A stretch of 64,000 bases of DNA, taken from contig JACAAY010000001.1 in assembly GCA_013377095.1 (NCBI GenBank), positions 62,001 to 126,000 of the forward strand, in the 5' to 3' direction. The translations under genes and the position numbers were made by a program. Below, piece by piece: positions 55,164-64,000 of this stretch. Numbering within the stretch: position 1 is the stretch's first letter; every line of letters begins with the position of its first letter. The notes under the pieces are model-generated. The model was not told where the DNA came from. It saw nothing but the letters and a program-made list of their open reading frames with translations, and did no database searches. Source of the DNA: Desulfuromonadales bacterium. GTDB taxonomy: Bacteria; Desulfobacterota; Desulfuromonadia; Geobacterales; Pseudopelobacteraceae.

Positions 55164-57281
55164 GTGGCGGAACTACGACAGAATAGCACTGTACGCACCC
55201 AGATTCTGATTGTCGAGGATGACTGCGGCTTTGCGGAGTTGATGGCATCAATCCTCAATGAGGGAGGCTATGACTGCGACAGCTCATCCAGCGGACGCGA
55301 CGCATTGGTGTGGCTGAGTTCCCAATGCCCGGATCTGGTCATTCTTGACTACTCTTTGCCGGACATGACCGGTGCGGCGTTTATCGAGCAGATGTGGGAG
55401 CTGGGGTGCGACATTCCTTTTATCATTGTCACCGGCAAGGACGACGCCTGCCTGGCGGTTGAAATGATGAAAACCGGCGCCTGCGATTACCTGCTCAAGG
55501 ATACGTCCTTTCTTGACCGACTGCTGGCTGTTGTTACCCGCGCACTCCAGGAAGCAGAGACCCGCTTGCGGTTGGAACGCGCCAAGCAGTCACTGCGCCT
55601 GAGTGAAACTCGCCTGGCCCGTGCCCAGAAAATAGCCCGCATGGGGAGTTGGGAGTGGGATATCAGGGTGGGGGACATCTACTGGTCGGATGAACTCTAC
55701 CGCATCTTCGGCTTTGGACCGGGCGAACCCGATAAAATCAGCAAGGAGTGGATTTTCAGCCTGATCAACTCCGCCGACCTGCCCGCCTTTAAAAAAGACA
55801 TTTTTCATTCCGTTAAAACCCTGCAACCGTTCAATATTATTTATCGCACCCTGTCCCGCACGGGAGGGGAGCTGGTTGTCAACATCCAGGGAGAGGTGGA
55901 GCGAGGAGATAACGGCAAAGCCTGTCTCATCTCCGGAACGCTGCTGGATATTACGGCCCGTATCCGGGCCGAGAGCGAGATCCAGCAGTTGATCAACTAC
56001 GACACCCTGACCGGGTTGCCCAACCGCAGTCTGCTGCATGACCGGCTCAGGCTGGCCATTGCCCAGGCAGCCCTGGAACAGCATGCTGTCTGGGTGCTGT
56101 GCCTTGATCTGGACCGTTTCAAAGGGGTCAACGATACTCTTGGTCATCGCGCCGGTGACAGACTGCTCCAGGAAGTGGCCAAACGTCTGGCTGCCTGTGT
56201 GCGCGAAAGTGATACTCTGGCCCGGCTCGGCGGGGATGAATTCGTCATTGTCCTGAACGGTGTTGTCAGCGACAAGGGGGTCACCACCGTTGCCAAAAAG
56301 ATCCTGGGACTGGTAGCCGAACCGATTTCCATCGACGGGCATGAGCTTTACATCACCGCCAGCATCGGTATCGCCGCTTTTCCCATGGATGGTGAAGACG
56401 GGCATGCCCTGCTGAAGCATGCCGACCTGGCCATGTACAAGGCCAAGGAGCAGGATCGCAACAATTTCCACTTTTTTTCCCACGACCTGAACAAGAAGGT
56501 CATGGAACGGATGATGCTGGAAACCTCCATGCGCAAGGCGCTGGAACGTAATGAATTTTTCCTTATGTATCAGCCCCAGGTGGATGCCCGCACCGGGCAG
56601 ATCATCGGGGTGGAGGCGCTGTTGCGCTGGAACCATCCCGACATGGGGTTGTTGTCACCGGACAGGTTCATCTATCTGGCAGAGGAAACCGGTTTTATCG
56701 TGCCGCTGGGTGAATGGGTGCTGCTGACCGCCTGCCGACAGAACAAGGAGTGGCAGAGCCAGGGGTTCCCTCCCATACGGGTATCGGTTAACCTTTCGGG
56801 CAAACAGTTTGGTCAACAACGTCTGGATGAAATGATCTCGGCTGTTCTGATGGAAACCGGTCTTGATCCCGATTGTCTGGAGCTTGAAATCACCGAGAGT
56901 GCCATCATGAAAAACGCCGAGCATAATATCACTATCCTGCGCAAGCTGAAAGACATGGGCATTGCCCTGGCAATCGACGATTTCGGCACCGGTTACTCAT
57001 CCCTCTCCTACCTGAAACACTTTCCCCTCACCCGTCTCAAGATCGACCGTTCCTTTGTACGGGATATCACCGTCAACCCGGACGACGCGGCCATCGCCGA
57101 GATTATCATTGCCATGGCCCAGACCCTCAAGCTGAGCGTCATCGCCGAAGGTGTCGAAACCCGGGCACAGATGGAGTTTCTCTCGTTCCACAACTGCGTG
57201 GAAATGCAGGGTTACCTGTTCAGCCGTCCCGTGCCTGCCGACAAGATGGCAAACATGCTCAGGCATGGGCTCCATTACTGA
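55164..57281 (+). CDS. Receiver-PAS-GGDEF-EAL response regulator
   Basis: The protein has about 705 residues. Residues 10-125 are a receiver (IVEDDCGF, LVILDYSLPDM). A PAS domain follows (MGSWEWDIRVGDIYWSDELYRIF), then GGDEF with an intact GGDEF loop (RLGGDEFVI) and a C-terminal EAL with GVEALLRWNHP, ELEITES and DDFGTGYSSL. Both cyclic di-GMP synthesis and breakdown motifs are present; which dominates cannot be told. GTG 55164, just after GAGAG, seems a better start than TTG 55122. It lies 51 bp after glmU in the same direction. No dedicated kinase is adjacent. Confidence 0.92.
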   Translation: MAELRQNSTVRTQILIVEDDCGFAELMASILNEGGYDCDSSSSGRDALVWLSSQCPDLVILDYSLPDMTGAAFIEQMWELGCDIPFIIVTGKDDACLAVEMMKTGACDYLLKDTSFLDRLLAVVTRALQEAETRLRLERAKQSLRLSETRLARAQKIARMGSWEWDIRVGDIYWSDELYRIFGFGPGEPDKISKEWIFSLINSADLPAFKKDIFHSVKTLQPFNIIYRTLSRTGGELVVNIQGEVERGDNGKACLISGTLLDITARIRAESEIQQLINYDTLTGLPNRSLLHDRLRLAIAQAALEQHAVWVLCLDLDRFKGVNDTLGHRAGDRLLQEVAKRLAACVRESDTLARLGGDEFVIVLNGVVSDKGVTTVAKKILGLVAEPISIDGHELYITASIGIAAFPMDGEDGHALLKHADLAMYKAKEQDRNNFHFFSHDLNKKVMERMMLETSMRKALERNEFFLMYQPQVDARTGQIIGVEALLRWNHPDMGLLSPDRFIYLAEETGFIVPLGEWVLLTACRQNKEWQSQGFPPIRVSVNLSGKQFGQQRLDEMISAVLMETGLDPDCLELEITESAIMKNAEHNITILRKLKDMGIALAIDDFGTGYSSLSYLKHFPLTRLKIDRSFVRDITVNPDDAAIAEIIIAMAQTLKLSVIAEGVETRAQMEFLSFHNCVEMQGYLFSRPVPADKMANMLRHGLHY

Positions 57282-57282
57282 G

Positions 57283-57618
57283 TCAGGCGATCAGTCTTTT
57301 TTCCCGCAGAATCTCTTCCACCCGTCTGGAATCCTCAACCGTAAAGGCGATTTTCATCCACTGCTTTCTGATTTTTGCGAAGAAGAGCTTGTCGCGCGTG
57401 GGGCGTTGCTGGTCTTCGGCAAACCAGGTCGTAAATGTGCCGGTACCGTGCAGCCTCCACTTCCCGTTCCAGATGGTCGGTATTTTTACGATAACCCGCT
57501 GAATGTCGGCAAACGCAACCCGTTTGGGTGCGCGGGTAGGGTAGTAGTAGTGTTTGAGGATAAGGGCATCCTCGGTGAGAATTACCAGGCTGTCCGAGTA
57601 GATCTGCTCAATTTTCAT
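57283..57618 (-). CDS. Hypothetical PH-like domain protein
   Basis: The 111-residue protein is soluble and beta-rich with a C-terminal helix (DSRRVEEILREKRLI). The order of strands (LVILTEDALILKHYYYP, KRVAFADIQRVIV) resembles bacterial PH-domain proteins, but no binding site is evident. Its stop lies 2 bp from the convergent GGDEF-EAL gene. It is 36 bp downstream of the toxin-antitoxin pair on the same strand. Confidence 0.65.
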   Translation of the reverse strand: MKIEQIYSDSLVILTEDALILKHYYYPTRAPKRVAFADIQRVIVKIPTIWNGKWRLHGTGTFTTWFAEDQQRPTRDKLFFAKIRKQWMKIAFTVEDSRRVEEILREKRLIA

Positions 57619-57654
57619 TGTGCTTTCCTGAAAGTGTTTTCTGGTCCAGAACAG

Positions 57655-57891
57655 TCAGAGTTCATCTCCCGGAAGGGGGAGGCGATCCTTTACCTTGGAC
57701 ATGACCTGGTCGAACGCCTCGCGGCTGCCTTGGGCAGCCAATGCGTCCAGGTATTCCTCGGTTGCGAGCGCGGAAATTTTTTCCGCAAGCGCAGTAGCAA
57801 CAAGCTGATTGACGGAAATGTGCTCGCTCTTGGCAAGATGCTTGGCCGACTTATGCAAATAATCGGGAAGTCTCAGGCTCATGGTACTCAT
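57655..57891 (-). CDS. RHH-type antitoxin
   Basis: The 78-residue protein has an N-terminal ribbon-helix-helix-like segment, SLRLPDYLHKSAKHLAKSE followed by SVNQLVATALAEKI, as in HicB/CopG-type antitoxins. The acidic C-terminal half probably wraps the toxin. GGAGG precedes ATG 57891, and the start overlaps the PIN toxin stop as ATGA. It would repress the operon and neutralise the nuclease. The pairing is inferred from order and overlap. Confidence 0.78.
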   Translation of the reverse strand: MSTMSLRLPDYLHKSAKHLAKSEHISVNQLVATALAEKISALATEEYLDALAAQGSREAFDQVMSKVKDRLPLPGDEL

Positions 57892-58316
57892 TTCGTGCCT
57901 CCATAATTCTTTATGAACCACCCAGGGGTAACCGACTGAACTCCAAACCGCTCGCTTCCTGCAAAGTCCTTGGTGTTATGCGTGACAATAAAATCAACAC
58001 CGGCGGCAACCGCAACTTCAAGGACCATGTCATCATTCGGGTCTTTGAGGCATGGCCGCCACAGGTAATGAATCTTCAGCCTCTCAGACTGTTGTACAAA
58101 AAAACCGAGAAAAGCTTTGATCTCCCCCTGCGTTAGGTGAAGCCTATTGCGGTGTCTCGTCAGCACATCTTCATATTCCAAAACAAGCGTTACCGATATG
58201 CAGGGTATGACAAAACCGTTGCGCACCATAATCATAAGCGCGTGTGACGCTCCGCTTGATGAGTAAAGGGCGGCATACAGTATGTTTGTATCAATCACAA
58301 CCCGAATCGATTTCAT
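57888..58316 (-). CDS. PIN-domain toxin (TIGR00305-like)
   Basis: The 142-residue protein carries the PIN nuclease acidic residues: RVVIDTNILYAAL (first Asp), a LEYED helix, CLKDPNDDMVLEVA (two acidic residues) and FIVTHNTKDF. The arrangement matches the putative toxin PIN family TIGR00305, thought to cleave RNA. ATG 58316 fits the family start; a frame open to 58454 adds 46 unlike residues. No good ribosome site is visible. The antitoxin gene follows with a 4-bp overlap. Confidence 0.83.
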   Translation of the reverse strand: MKSIRVVIDTNILYAALYSSSGASHALMIMVRNGFVIPCISVTLVLEYEDVLTRHRNRLHLTQGEIKAFLGFFVQQSERLKIHYLWRPCLKDPNDDMVLEVAVAAGVDFIVTHNTKDFAGSERFGVQSVTPGWFIKNYGGTK

Positions 58317-58467
58317 TGTGGTATCGTATATGATATCTTTTGGTGCGTCAAGGAAGCTGTGATGTTTGCTTATTGTCGAGTCTGCATCAAGTTTCTGCTT
58401 ATATGGGGTTTGATCCAGAGTCTTGAGGCCGGAACGGAGCGTACCTTGAATCATTCCTCAGTCGAAC

Positions 58468-59778
58468 TCAGACCCCCTGCAGCGTACGCATACACTCTAA
58501 CAATCCACCCAGATCATGCGGACTGTCGAGGCCGGCCCGTTCCAGCAACGGCAGTACCGCCGCTTCCGCCGGGATGCGGGGAAAGGCGCAGTCGGTCAGG
58601 TGGTGCATGAGCCGCATGGTGCGGAAGGCGTCGAACCAGCCGTGAAACGAGGCCAGCAGGCGCTGTTGGTCCGGGTTGTGTCTGAGCAGGTTATCCCAGG
58701 CTGCCACGAAACCGGCCGTTTCCAGATAGGTCCCCAGGTGGGGTGAAATCGCCCCGGCGCGCTGCAACAGGCGGCTTCCATCCGCTCCGTCATGTTCGGA
58801 AACACACTTCAGCCACTCTCCCGCAATCCCGAACAGCAGCGGCTGGTAGAAGAGCAGCTGGCCGCCCCCCTTGGCAAGCATGTCTCCCACGGCGCGACCG
58901 GTGCCGAAGGGGACACGGTGGGAGGAGCGGGGGGAGGGGTGGACGATGGTTCCGACCAGCGGTGCAACACCCGAGGTTTTGTGCAGCTGCTGCAGGAAAT
59001 AGAAATCTTCACCGGCCAGGCGGCGGTTCATGCCGCCGCTGGCGACATAGGCCGACGCCCGGCAGGCCATGGCGCTCCCCACGGTGTGAAAGGCATAGGG
59101 AGAGCCGGCCAGCTGCATGCCCAGGACATAGACCCGCAGGAACAGTTCGTAGCGGTCGATGGCAGCCTGGCCCGGCGGGTCTTCGGCCGGGCGGTGGCGG
59201 AAGGGGATCGAGGCGCCGCCGCCGCAACTGTCGCTGAAGTGGTTTTCAAGTGCGCCCAGATAATCCGGTTGTACCAGGGTGTCGGCATCCAGACAGATCA
59301 ACAGCGGATCGTCGTCACCGTACTCCAGGTGGGTCAGGGCCAGGTCCAGGCCGATCTTGCGCGCCAGGCCGACACCCTGTTTGGGGGGCAGTTCGCAGCC
59401 CGCTGAAGCGGCATCGACCCACTGCAGATGCTCCAGCCCATAGTCCCGTCTCCAAGAGGGCAGCGACGCCAGCGTAGCCAGGTTGTCGGCCCGTTCAGCG
59501 GGGGATGCGTCGCAACGCTGGTTGACGACCACCAGGATCAGGGTCTGCCCGAGAAGCACGGGCGGGTTGGCGGAAAGCGACCGCAGCGTGTGGTGCAGGT
59601 TGGCATGTTCCGCCAGGGCCGGGATGACCACGGCGGAGTGATAGGCATGGCCTGGGGTCTCACGGAGCCGCCAGGGTTCCAGGATGGCGCGTTTTTTCAG
59701 GTAGGCTGAGACCGCAGGGGGATAGTGCCGGTTCAGTTTGTGCTGGGGCATGCTGTTCTCAACCTTTTTACCGCTCAT
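58468..59778 (-). CDS. Family-2 glycosyltransferase-like protein
   Basis: The 436-residue protein has a GT-A fold: VVIPALAEHANLHHTLRSL, LLICLDADTLVQPDYL (DxD), GSAMACRASAYVASGGMN and GEDFYFLQQLHK, the acceptor-side ED motif. No membrane segments are evident. ATG 59778 gives the longest frame; ATG 59751 has a nearby GAG and may be used. It is outside the main sugar operon, with a regulator gene divergent from it. Donor and acceptor are unknown. Confidence 0.83.
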   Translation of the reverse strand: MSGKKVENSMPQHKLNRHYPPAVSAYLKKRAILEPWRLRETPGHAYHSAVVIPALAEHANLHHTLRSLSANPPVLLGQTLILVVVNQRCDASPAERADNLATLASLPSWRRDYGLEHLQWVDAASAGCELPPKQGVGLARKIGLDLALTHLEYGDDDPLLICLDADTLVQPDYLGALENHFSDSCGGGASIPFRHRPAEDPPGQAAIDRYELFLRVYVLGMQLAGSPYAFHTVGSAMACRASAYVASGGMNRRLAGEDFYFLQQLHKTSGVAPLVGTIVHPSPRSSHRVPFGTGRAVGDMLAKGGGQLLFYQPLLFGIAGEWLKCVSEHDGADGSRLLQRAGAISPHLGTYLETAGFVAAWDNLLRHNPDQQRLLASFHGWFDAFRTMRLMHHLTDCAFPRIPAEAAVLPLLERAGLDSPHDLGGLLECMRTLQGV

Positions 59779-59800
59779 GCCTGGTAATCAACCGTGAGGC

Positions 59801-59828
59801 TTGACAGTATGACGGATATCTTTATTAT
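59801..59828 (+). promoter_or_regulatory. Sigma-70 promoter of the ArsR-type gene
   Basis: TTGACA (perfect) is followed after 16 bases by TATTAT (5 of 6). It ends 40 bp before the ATG at 59868 and is the best vegetative promoter in the window. Confidence 0.75.
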
Positions 59829-59867
59829 GATACTCTTTCGGAGCACAACCTATCTAAGGCGCGGTGT

Positions 59868-60149
59868 ATGGAATTTTCAAAATCGCACGTACGAGATTAT
59901 ACCGACGAAGCTGAAATATTAAAGGTTCTCGGTCACCCCATCCGGCTCAAGATAGCGGCAGGATTGTGCACCAAGGAGTGCAATGTCAAGAATATCTGGG
60001 AGTGTCTCGGTCTACCCCAGGCCACGGTCTCCCAGCACCTGGCAATCCTCAAGAGCCGGGGTGTCATCACCGGCAAGCGTGAAGGCACCGAAGTGCGCTA
60101 TAGCGTCACCAATCCATTGGTGAAAAAGATCATCAAAGCATTGGGGTGA
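59868..60149 (+). CDS. ArsR-family transcriptional regulator
   Basis: The 93-residue winged-helix protein has LKVLGHPIRLKIAAGL (helix 1), LPQATVSQHLAILKSRG (recognition helix) and REGTEVRYSV (wing). Cysteines at CTKEC and WEC lie near the dimer and DNA helices and could bind metal or sense redox, though the classical ELCVCDL site is absent. AAGG stands 8 bp before the ATG. It is divergent from the GT2 gene, a possible target. Confidence 0.9.
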   Translation: MEFSKSHVRDYTDEAEILKVLGHPIRLKIAAGLCTKECNVKNIWECLGLPQATVSQHLAILKSRGVITGKREGTEVRYSVTNPLVKKIIKALG

Positions 60150-60229
60150 AGGTGTGTCCGGCTGAAGCGCTGGGCATCTCACCTGTGCAGTTCCCGCCCT
60201 TTATCCCGGTTTTCCCGTAACGCTCACTA

Positions 60230-62140
60230 CTATCTCTTCCTCAGTACCCGTTTCTCCCCCACCCGCATGGTCAGTTTTTCACTGTCAAAATACGCCAGCA
60301 GCGGAATCAGAAATTTGCGCGACAGGCCGGTCAGTTCGCGGAAATCGGCGGGGGTGAGCTCCATCTTTTCCTTCAGAAAGGTTACCAGTTTTGCCCGCAG
60401 AAGGGCCATCGCCGGAGCGGCATAGAACAGGTCGTGGGAGACGCGCACCACGCTGCCGTTTCTGGCCAGCAGATCCAGAGTGTCCCGCACGCTCTTTTCG
60501 TCGCGGTTGCAGCGCTCCATCAGTTCCTTGACGGTGGGGGGCTCGTTGCCCGCCTCAGTCAGAAGTTCAAGAATTTTGCCGCCGCTGTTCGGCGTTGGGG
60601 TGTTGCCGGGAGCCTTCCTGATAGCCGATGTAACGATATCACGGTCAATTTCCAGTGCACTCTCACGTTCCAGCGCCACCAGCAGCGGCGTGAAGAAACG
60701 TTGGTCACTCCGCTTCGGCAGGCAGTTTTTGAGTTCCTGTTTGCCGATGCCCTCCCTGAGCGGGTTGGCTGACAGATAGGTGTCCAGTTCGTCCAGCAGC
60801 TTCCGTTTCAGTTCCTCAAAGGCAGCGCGCGACAGGAATATGCGCGGTTCACGAGTCATCTGGAGCACTTCGCCCGTGGAGAGCAGGCTGGTCAGGACGG
60901 CTTCAACGTTCTTGCGCGGTGCGCCGCAGCGGAGCGTGAGTTCGTCGTAGTCAATTCCGGACAGCAGGCTTTGGGAGATGAGGAGCGGGATGATGCGCTG
61001 GAGGTCGCAACCGTTCAGCCTGTCCAGCAGCTGCAGCGCTTCCTGACTTCGCCTCCTTCTGCGGGGTGGGAAGGGATCCAGTACCACGCCGCCACCCAGC
61101 GTGGCACTGGGGGAGGAGAGCCGCAGCAGATAGCGGTCACCGGAGAGGAGAAGCAGCGGCTCCCCCAGGCGGAGCTGGGCATAGGCGCTCTCACCCGGCT
61201 TGAGCAGGTCACGGCCCAACAGGATTATCTGGGCTGAGACCTCGCTGGTGGCGGTGTGGAAACGCAGGGTAGAGCGGTGTTTCAGGTTGCGGGGGGCCGA
61301 GGCCAGGTGGTCCAGTCGCACATCAACCGTGCCTGTGGTCCGGAACGTGCCATGGGGAACCAGCACGTCGCCCCGCTGAACCTGGTCCAGGTCGATCCCT
61401 TGCAGATTCACCGCCAGGCGTTGTCCGGCCAGCCCCCGTTCCTGCTTTGTTCCGTAGGCCTGGATGCCGCGTATTCTCCCCCCGTGTCCCGAGGGGAGCA
61501 GTTCCAGTATGTCCCCCACCCGCATCTCGCCGGATAGCAGGGTGCCGGTGACGATCGTGCCGAAACCGGCCATGGTGAAGACCCGGTCCACTGGCAGGCG
61601 GAAATGTCCCTCGCACCGTTTTTCCGATACTTGGTTGGCCAGTCGTCCCAGTTCAGTCTTGAGCTGGTCCAGCCCCGCGCCGCTGCGGGACGACACCGGC
61701 ACAAGGGGAGCCTCTTCCAGAAAGGTTCCGGTCACGAATTCCCTGATTTCGGCGGTCACCAGCTCAAGCCACTCCCGTTCCACCAGGTCAGACTTGGTCA
61801 AGGCCACCAGTCCGCTGGTGACCCCCAGCAACTTAAGGATATCCAGGTGTTCGCGGGTCTGGGGCATGATCCCCTCGTCGGCGGCGATCACCAGCATAAC
61901 CAGATCCATGCCTCCCACCCCGGCCACCATGGTACGCACGAATTTCTCATGCCCCGGCACATCCACGATGCCGAAGCAGATGCTCCCCTCGAGTTCTAGG
62001 TGGGCAAAGCCCAGTTCGATGGTGATGCCGCGGGCCTTTTCCTCCTTGAGCCGGTCGGTGTCGATACCGGTCAGCGCCTTGACCAGGGCGGTCTTGCCAT
62101 GGTCGATATGTCCGGCCGTGCCGAGGATCAGGTGTTTCAT
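60230..62140 (-). CDS. selB: Selenocysteine-specific elongation factor
   Basis: The 636-residue translational GTPase delivers Sec-tRNA to UGA codons marked by SECIS elements. The G domain has [17 protein letters not shown] (P-loop), DVPGHEKFV (G3) and TKSD (G4). Beta-barrel domains follow, then the C-terminal winged helices that bind the SECIS hairpin ([20 protein letters not shown]). This implies that the organism makes selenoproteins, but none is evident in the window and selA and selC are not here. It is 6 bp after the response-regulator gene. Confidence 0.97.
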   Translation of the reverse strand: MKHLILGTAGHIDHGKTALVKALTGIDTDRLKEEKARGITIELGFAHLELEGSICFGIVDVPGHEKFVRTMVAGVGGMDLVMLVIAADEGIMPQTREHLDILKLLGVTSGLVALTKSDLVEREWLELVTAEIREFVTGTFLEEAPLVPVSSRSGAGLDQLKTELGRLANQVSEKRCEGHFRLPVDRVFTMAGFGTIVTGTLLSGEMRVGDILELLPSGHGGRIRGIQAYGTKQERGLAGQRLAVNLQGIDLDQVQRGDVLVPHGTFRTTGTVDVRLDHLASAPRNLKHRSTLRFHTATSEVSAQIILLGRDLLKPGESAYAQLRLGEPLLLLSGDRYLLRLSSPSATLGGGVVLDPFPPRRRRRSQEALQLLDRLNGCDLQRIIPLLISQSLLSGIDYDELTLRCGAPRKNVEAVLTSLLSTGEVLQMTREPRIFLSRAAFEELKRKLLDELDTYLSANPLREGIGKQELKNCLPKRSDQRFFTPLLVALERESALEIDRDIVTSAIRKAPGNTPTPNSGGKILELLTEAGNEPPTVKELMERCNRDEKSVRDTLDLLARNGSVVRVSHDLFYAAPAMALLRAKLVTFLKEKMELTPADFRELTGLSRKFLIPLLAYFDSEKLTMRVGEKRVLRKR

Positions 62141-62146
62141 AAACGC

Positions 62147-62851
62147 CTATCCCTTCCGGCTAAAGCGATACCCCACCCCGCGCACGGTCTGGAAATGGAT
62201 CGGCTTGCCCGGATCCGGTTCAAAGTAGCGGCGCAGGCGGACGATGAAGTTGTCCAGGGTCCTGGTTTCGGTGTCGGTGGTGTAGCCCCAGACGGTCTGG
62301 AGCAGCTCGACCCGCGGGATGGCCTGCCCCTCCTTCTGGAAAAAGATCGACAGCACCCGCACCTCCATTTCGGTCAGGTCGATCTCCCCCTGGGCGGTGC
62401 GGGCGCGGTAGGAGAGCAGGAACACGTCGTTGTGGCCGAAGTGGTAGGCTTCCTCCACCGGATCGGGGCGGTACCAGGATGAGCGGCGCAGCATACCCTT
62501 GACGCGCAGCAGGAACTCCTCCAGGTTAAAGGGTTTGGTCAGGTAGTCGTCGGCGCCGTTTTCCAGGCCATGGACCCGGTCGCAGTCTTCCGAACGGGCG
62601 GTCAGCATCAGGATCGGCACCCGCGCATCCAGCGTGCGCACGGCCCGGCAGGCTTCGAAGCCATCCATGCCGGGCAGCATCACGTCCAGAATGATCAGGT
62701 CAAAATGCTCGAATTCCAGTGCTGCCAGCGCCTTTTCGCCGGTTTCAAAGTGGCTGACACGGCAGCCCTCCTCTTCCAGGTTGAAACAGATGCCGCGCGC
62801 CAGGTGAATCTCATCTTCCACCAGCATGATATTTGGTTTTTCAGAATCCAT
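62147..62851 (-). CDS. OmpR/PhoB-family response regulator
   Basis: The 234-residue protein has a receiver ([21 protein letters not shown] phospho-Asp near 54, LTARS, TKPF lysine) and a winged-helix DNA-binding domain ([34 protein letters not shown]). It is encoded 7 bp after its kinase and 6 bp before selB, all one direction. The regulon is unknown. Confidence 0.94.
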   Translation of the reverse strand: MDSEKPNIMLVEDEIHLARGICFNLEEEGCRVSHFETGEKALAALEFEHFDLIILDVMLPGMDGFEACRAVRTLDARVPILMLTARSEDCDRVHGLENGADDYLTKPFNLEEFLLRVKGMLRRSSWYRPDPVEEAYHFGHNDVFLLSYRARTAQGEIDLTEMEVRVLSIFFQKEGQAIPRVELLQTVWGYTTDTETRTLDNFIVRLRRYFEPDPGKPIHFQTVRGVGYRFSRKG

Positions 62852-62858
62852 AAACGCC

Positions 62859-63809
62859 TCAGTTACCTCTTGTCAGTGGTTTTGGCAGGGTGATGGTGAA
62901 AGTGCAGCCTTTGCCGATGCCTTCGCTCTCCACCGCTACCGTGCCGCCATATCCCCGTACGATGGTATCCACAATATACAACCCCAGACCGGTTCCCCGC
63001 ACGTTTTCTCCCGCCTTCTGGACACGGTAAAACATGTCGAAGACTTTTTTTAACTCGGATCGGTTCAGCCCGCGTCCCCGGTCCTGGATGCTGAATCGGG
63101 CTGCGTTCCCCGCACGGGTCAGGCGCACCGTGATGTCCGGGCTGGCCGGCGAATAGAGGACCGCGTTTTCGAACAGGTTGCGCAGGACGATCCCCATCTC
63201 CTCCGGATCCACCAGCAGCTTGATGTCGTCCTCGGCTTCCAGAGTGATGCTGCCGCCCTGGGACAGGATGGCCCGTTCCCGCTCCACATACTCCCGCAGC
63301 AAAACGGAAATGTTGGTCAGCCGCCGCTCGGCCGGTTTTCGGCGCTGCTCCAGGCGTGCGGCCATGAGCAGGTTGTTGATCAGGTAGTGCAGCCGCTCGG
63401 TATCCGCCAGCATGGTGTCCACAAAGGCGTCCAGTTTTTCCTGGGGGGGGCGCCGCAGCCGGATTGTTTCCAGGTGCAGCTGGATGGAGGCCAGGGGTGA
63501 TTTCAGTTCGTGGGTGACCTGGGAGATGAATGAGCGCTGTTTGGCGTAGAGACGTGACTGGCGGTTCCAGTAGTGGAAGATGACGTACACGCCGGCCAGG
63601 ATCACCGCCAGCATGGCCAGTCCCTCCACCATGACCACCCAGTTGAAACCTCTGCCCAGCAGTTCGGGACGGTACTTTTCGGCCAGTTCGCGAAATTCGC
63701 GGTTTTTGCCCACGAACCAGTAGATCCAGAAAACCACCAGGGTGATCCAGACCAGCTGGATGGCGATCAGCGTCATGACGGGACTGAATATTTTTTTCAG
63801 CAGTTTCAC
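62859..63809 (-). CDS. Membrane sensor histidine kinase
   Basis: The 316-residue kinase has two membrane segments (about residues 10-32 and 57-77) with only a 25-residue loop, so any periplasmic sensing is minimal. The phospho-His lies in QVTHELKSPLASIQL, and the ATPase domain has LFENAVLYS, DRGRGL and GTGLGLYIV. It begins at GTG 63809, overlapping the helicase stop. The next gene encodes its response regulator. It belongs to the HPK1 type typical of OmpR-family pairs. Confidence 0.92.
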   Translation of the reverse strand: MKLLKKIFSPVMTLIAIQLVWITLVVFWIYWFVGKNREFRELAEKYRPELLGRGFNWVVMVEGLAMLAVILAGVYVIFHYWNRQSRLYAKQRSFISQVTHELKSPLASIQLHLETIRLRRPPQEKLDAFVDTMLADTERLHYLINNLLMAARLEQRRKPAERRLTNISVLLREYVERERAILSQGGSITLEAEDDIKLLVDPEEMGIVLRNLFENAVLYSPASPDITVRLTRAGNAARFSIQDRGRGLNRSELKKVFDMFYRVQKAGENVRGTGLGLYIVDTIVRGYGGTVAVESEGIGKGCTFTITLPKPLTRGN

Positions 63810-64000
63810 GCCAGTGGCTCCTTAAAAAACGCCTCCATCTTCGTGAAGACCTCATCCGAATCACCCCTGACCAGCTCCGTGTCGGGCAGTGAGCGCAGAA
63901 ATATTTTACCATAGCCCTTGGTGGTTACCCGCCGGTCCAGGATCAGTACCGCCCCCCGGTCGTCCCGGCTGCGGATCAGACGGCCGAAGCCCTGGCGGAA
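63806..64000 (-). CDS. DinG-family ATP-dependent helicase, C-terminal end (partial, right edge)
   Basis: I read this by hand. The minus-strand frame is open from the window edge to TGA 63806-63808. It begins FRQGFGRLIRSRDDRGAV, the conserved motif VI of XPD/DinG-type helicases, then LILDRRVTTKGYG and a short tail. DinG-type enzymes unwind damaged or forked DNA and often carry an iron-sulfur cluster; that part is outside the window. The stop overlaps the kinase GTG, so the genes are coupled. Confidence 0.85.
   Translation of the reverse strand, partial: FRQGFGRLIRSRDDRGAVLILDRRVTTKGYGKIFLRSLPDTELVRGDSDEVFTKMEAFFKEPLA

Noticed and set aside
55590-56636. Minus-strand open frame of 348 codons
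   Set aside because: It is antisense to the GGDEF/PAS part of the response regulator, whose motifs are intact.
62863-63912. Minus-strand open frame of 349 codons in another phase
   Set aside because: It overlaps the histidine kinase, whose H, N, G1 and G2 boxes are all present in the accepted frame; the alternative is Pro/Arg/Gly-rich without motifs.

Overview
The window looks like a chromosomal segment of a Geobacter/Pelobacter-type bacterium (Desulfuromonadota). This is an inference from gene content: two sigma-54-driven PII-ammonium transporter operons, many two-component and GGDEF proteins, an MFS-PlsC-AMP-ligase fusion, SelB, a MXAN_5187-like protein, and moderately GC-rich Gram-negative genes with outer-membrane barrels. 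I see no rRNA, tRNA, CRISPR array, insertion sequence or prophage.

Region 1 (1-15014, all leftward) is one tightly packed surface-polysaccharide or glycosylation operon. rfbF, rfbG and rfbH would make CDP-4-keto-3,6-dideoxyglucose. Downstream come a NeuB-type synthase fused to a cupin, an acetolactate-synthase-like TPP enzyme, a HAD phosphatase, a GDP-mannose-hydrolase-like Nudix protein, two radical SAM proteins, a nucleotide-sugar epimerase/reductase, a tandem GT2 glycosyltransferase, an SDR, and a third radical SAM protein cut by the left edge. rfbFGH plus a TPP enzyme recalls yersiniose (branched 3,6-dideoxyhexose) biosynthesis. A decayed gene (15079-15560) lies just upstream. Two TPR proteins follow (the second behind a sigma-28-like promoter), then an NtrC-type regulator with its kinase.

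Region 2 (21.6-36 kb) holds housekeeping and signalling genes: an Omp85-like barrel, Smr and OmpA-like proteins, a receiver, a SprA-like putative metalloprotease followed by a 36-residue membrane protein, cysM, a diguanylate cyclase, a sigma-54 activator divergent from an amidohydrolase and a 1142-residue acyltransferase/acyl-ACP synthetase fusion, and msrA.

Region 3 (36-42.8 kb) is a nitrogen module: outer-membrane channel-glnB-amt and glnB-amt, each behind a sigma-54 -24/-12 promoter, then an NtrB-like kinase.

Region 4 (42.8-64 kb) mixes cell-envelope genes (rlpA, two barrel or envelope proteins, glmU), DNA repair and translation genes (mfd, dtd, selB), c-di-GMP enzymes, a PIN/RHH-like toxin-antitoxin pair, an ArsR regulator, and at the right edge a leftward run of DinG-like helicase-histidine kinase-response regulator-selB.
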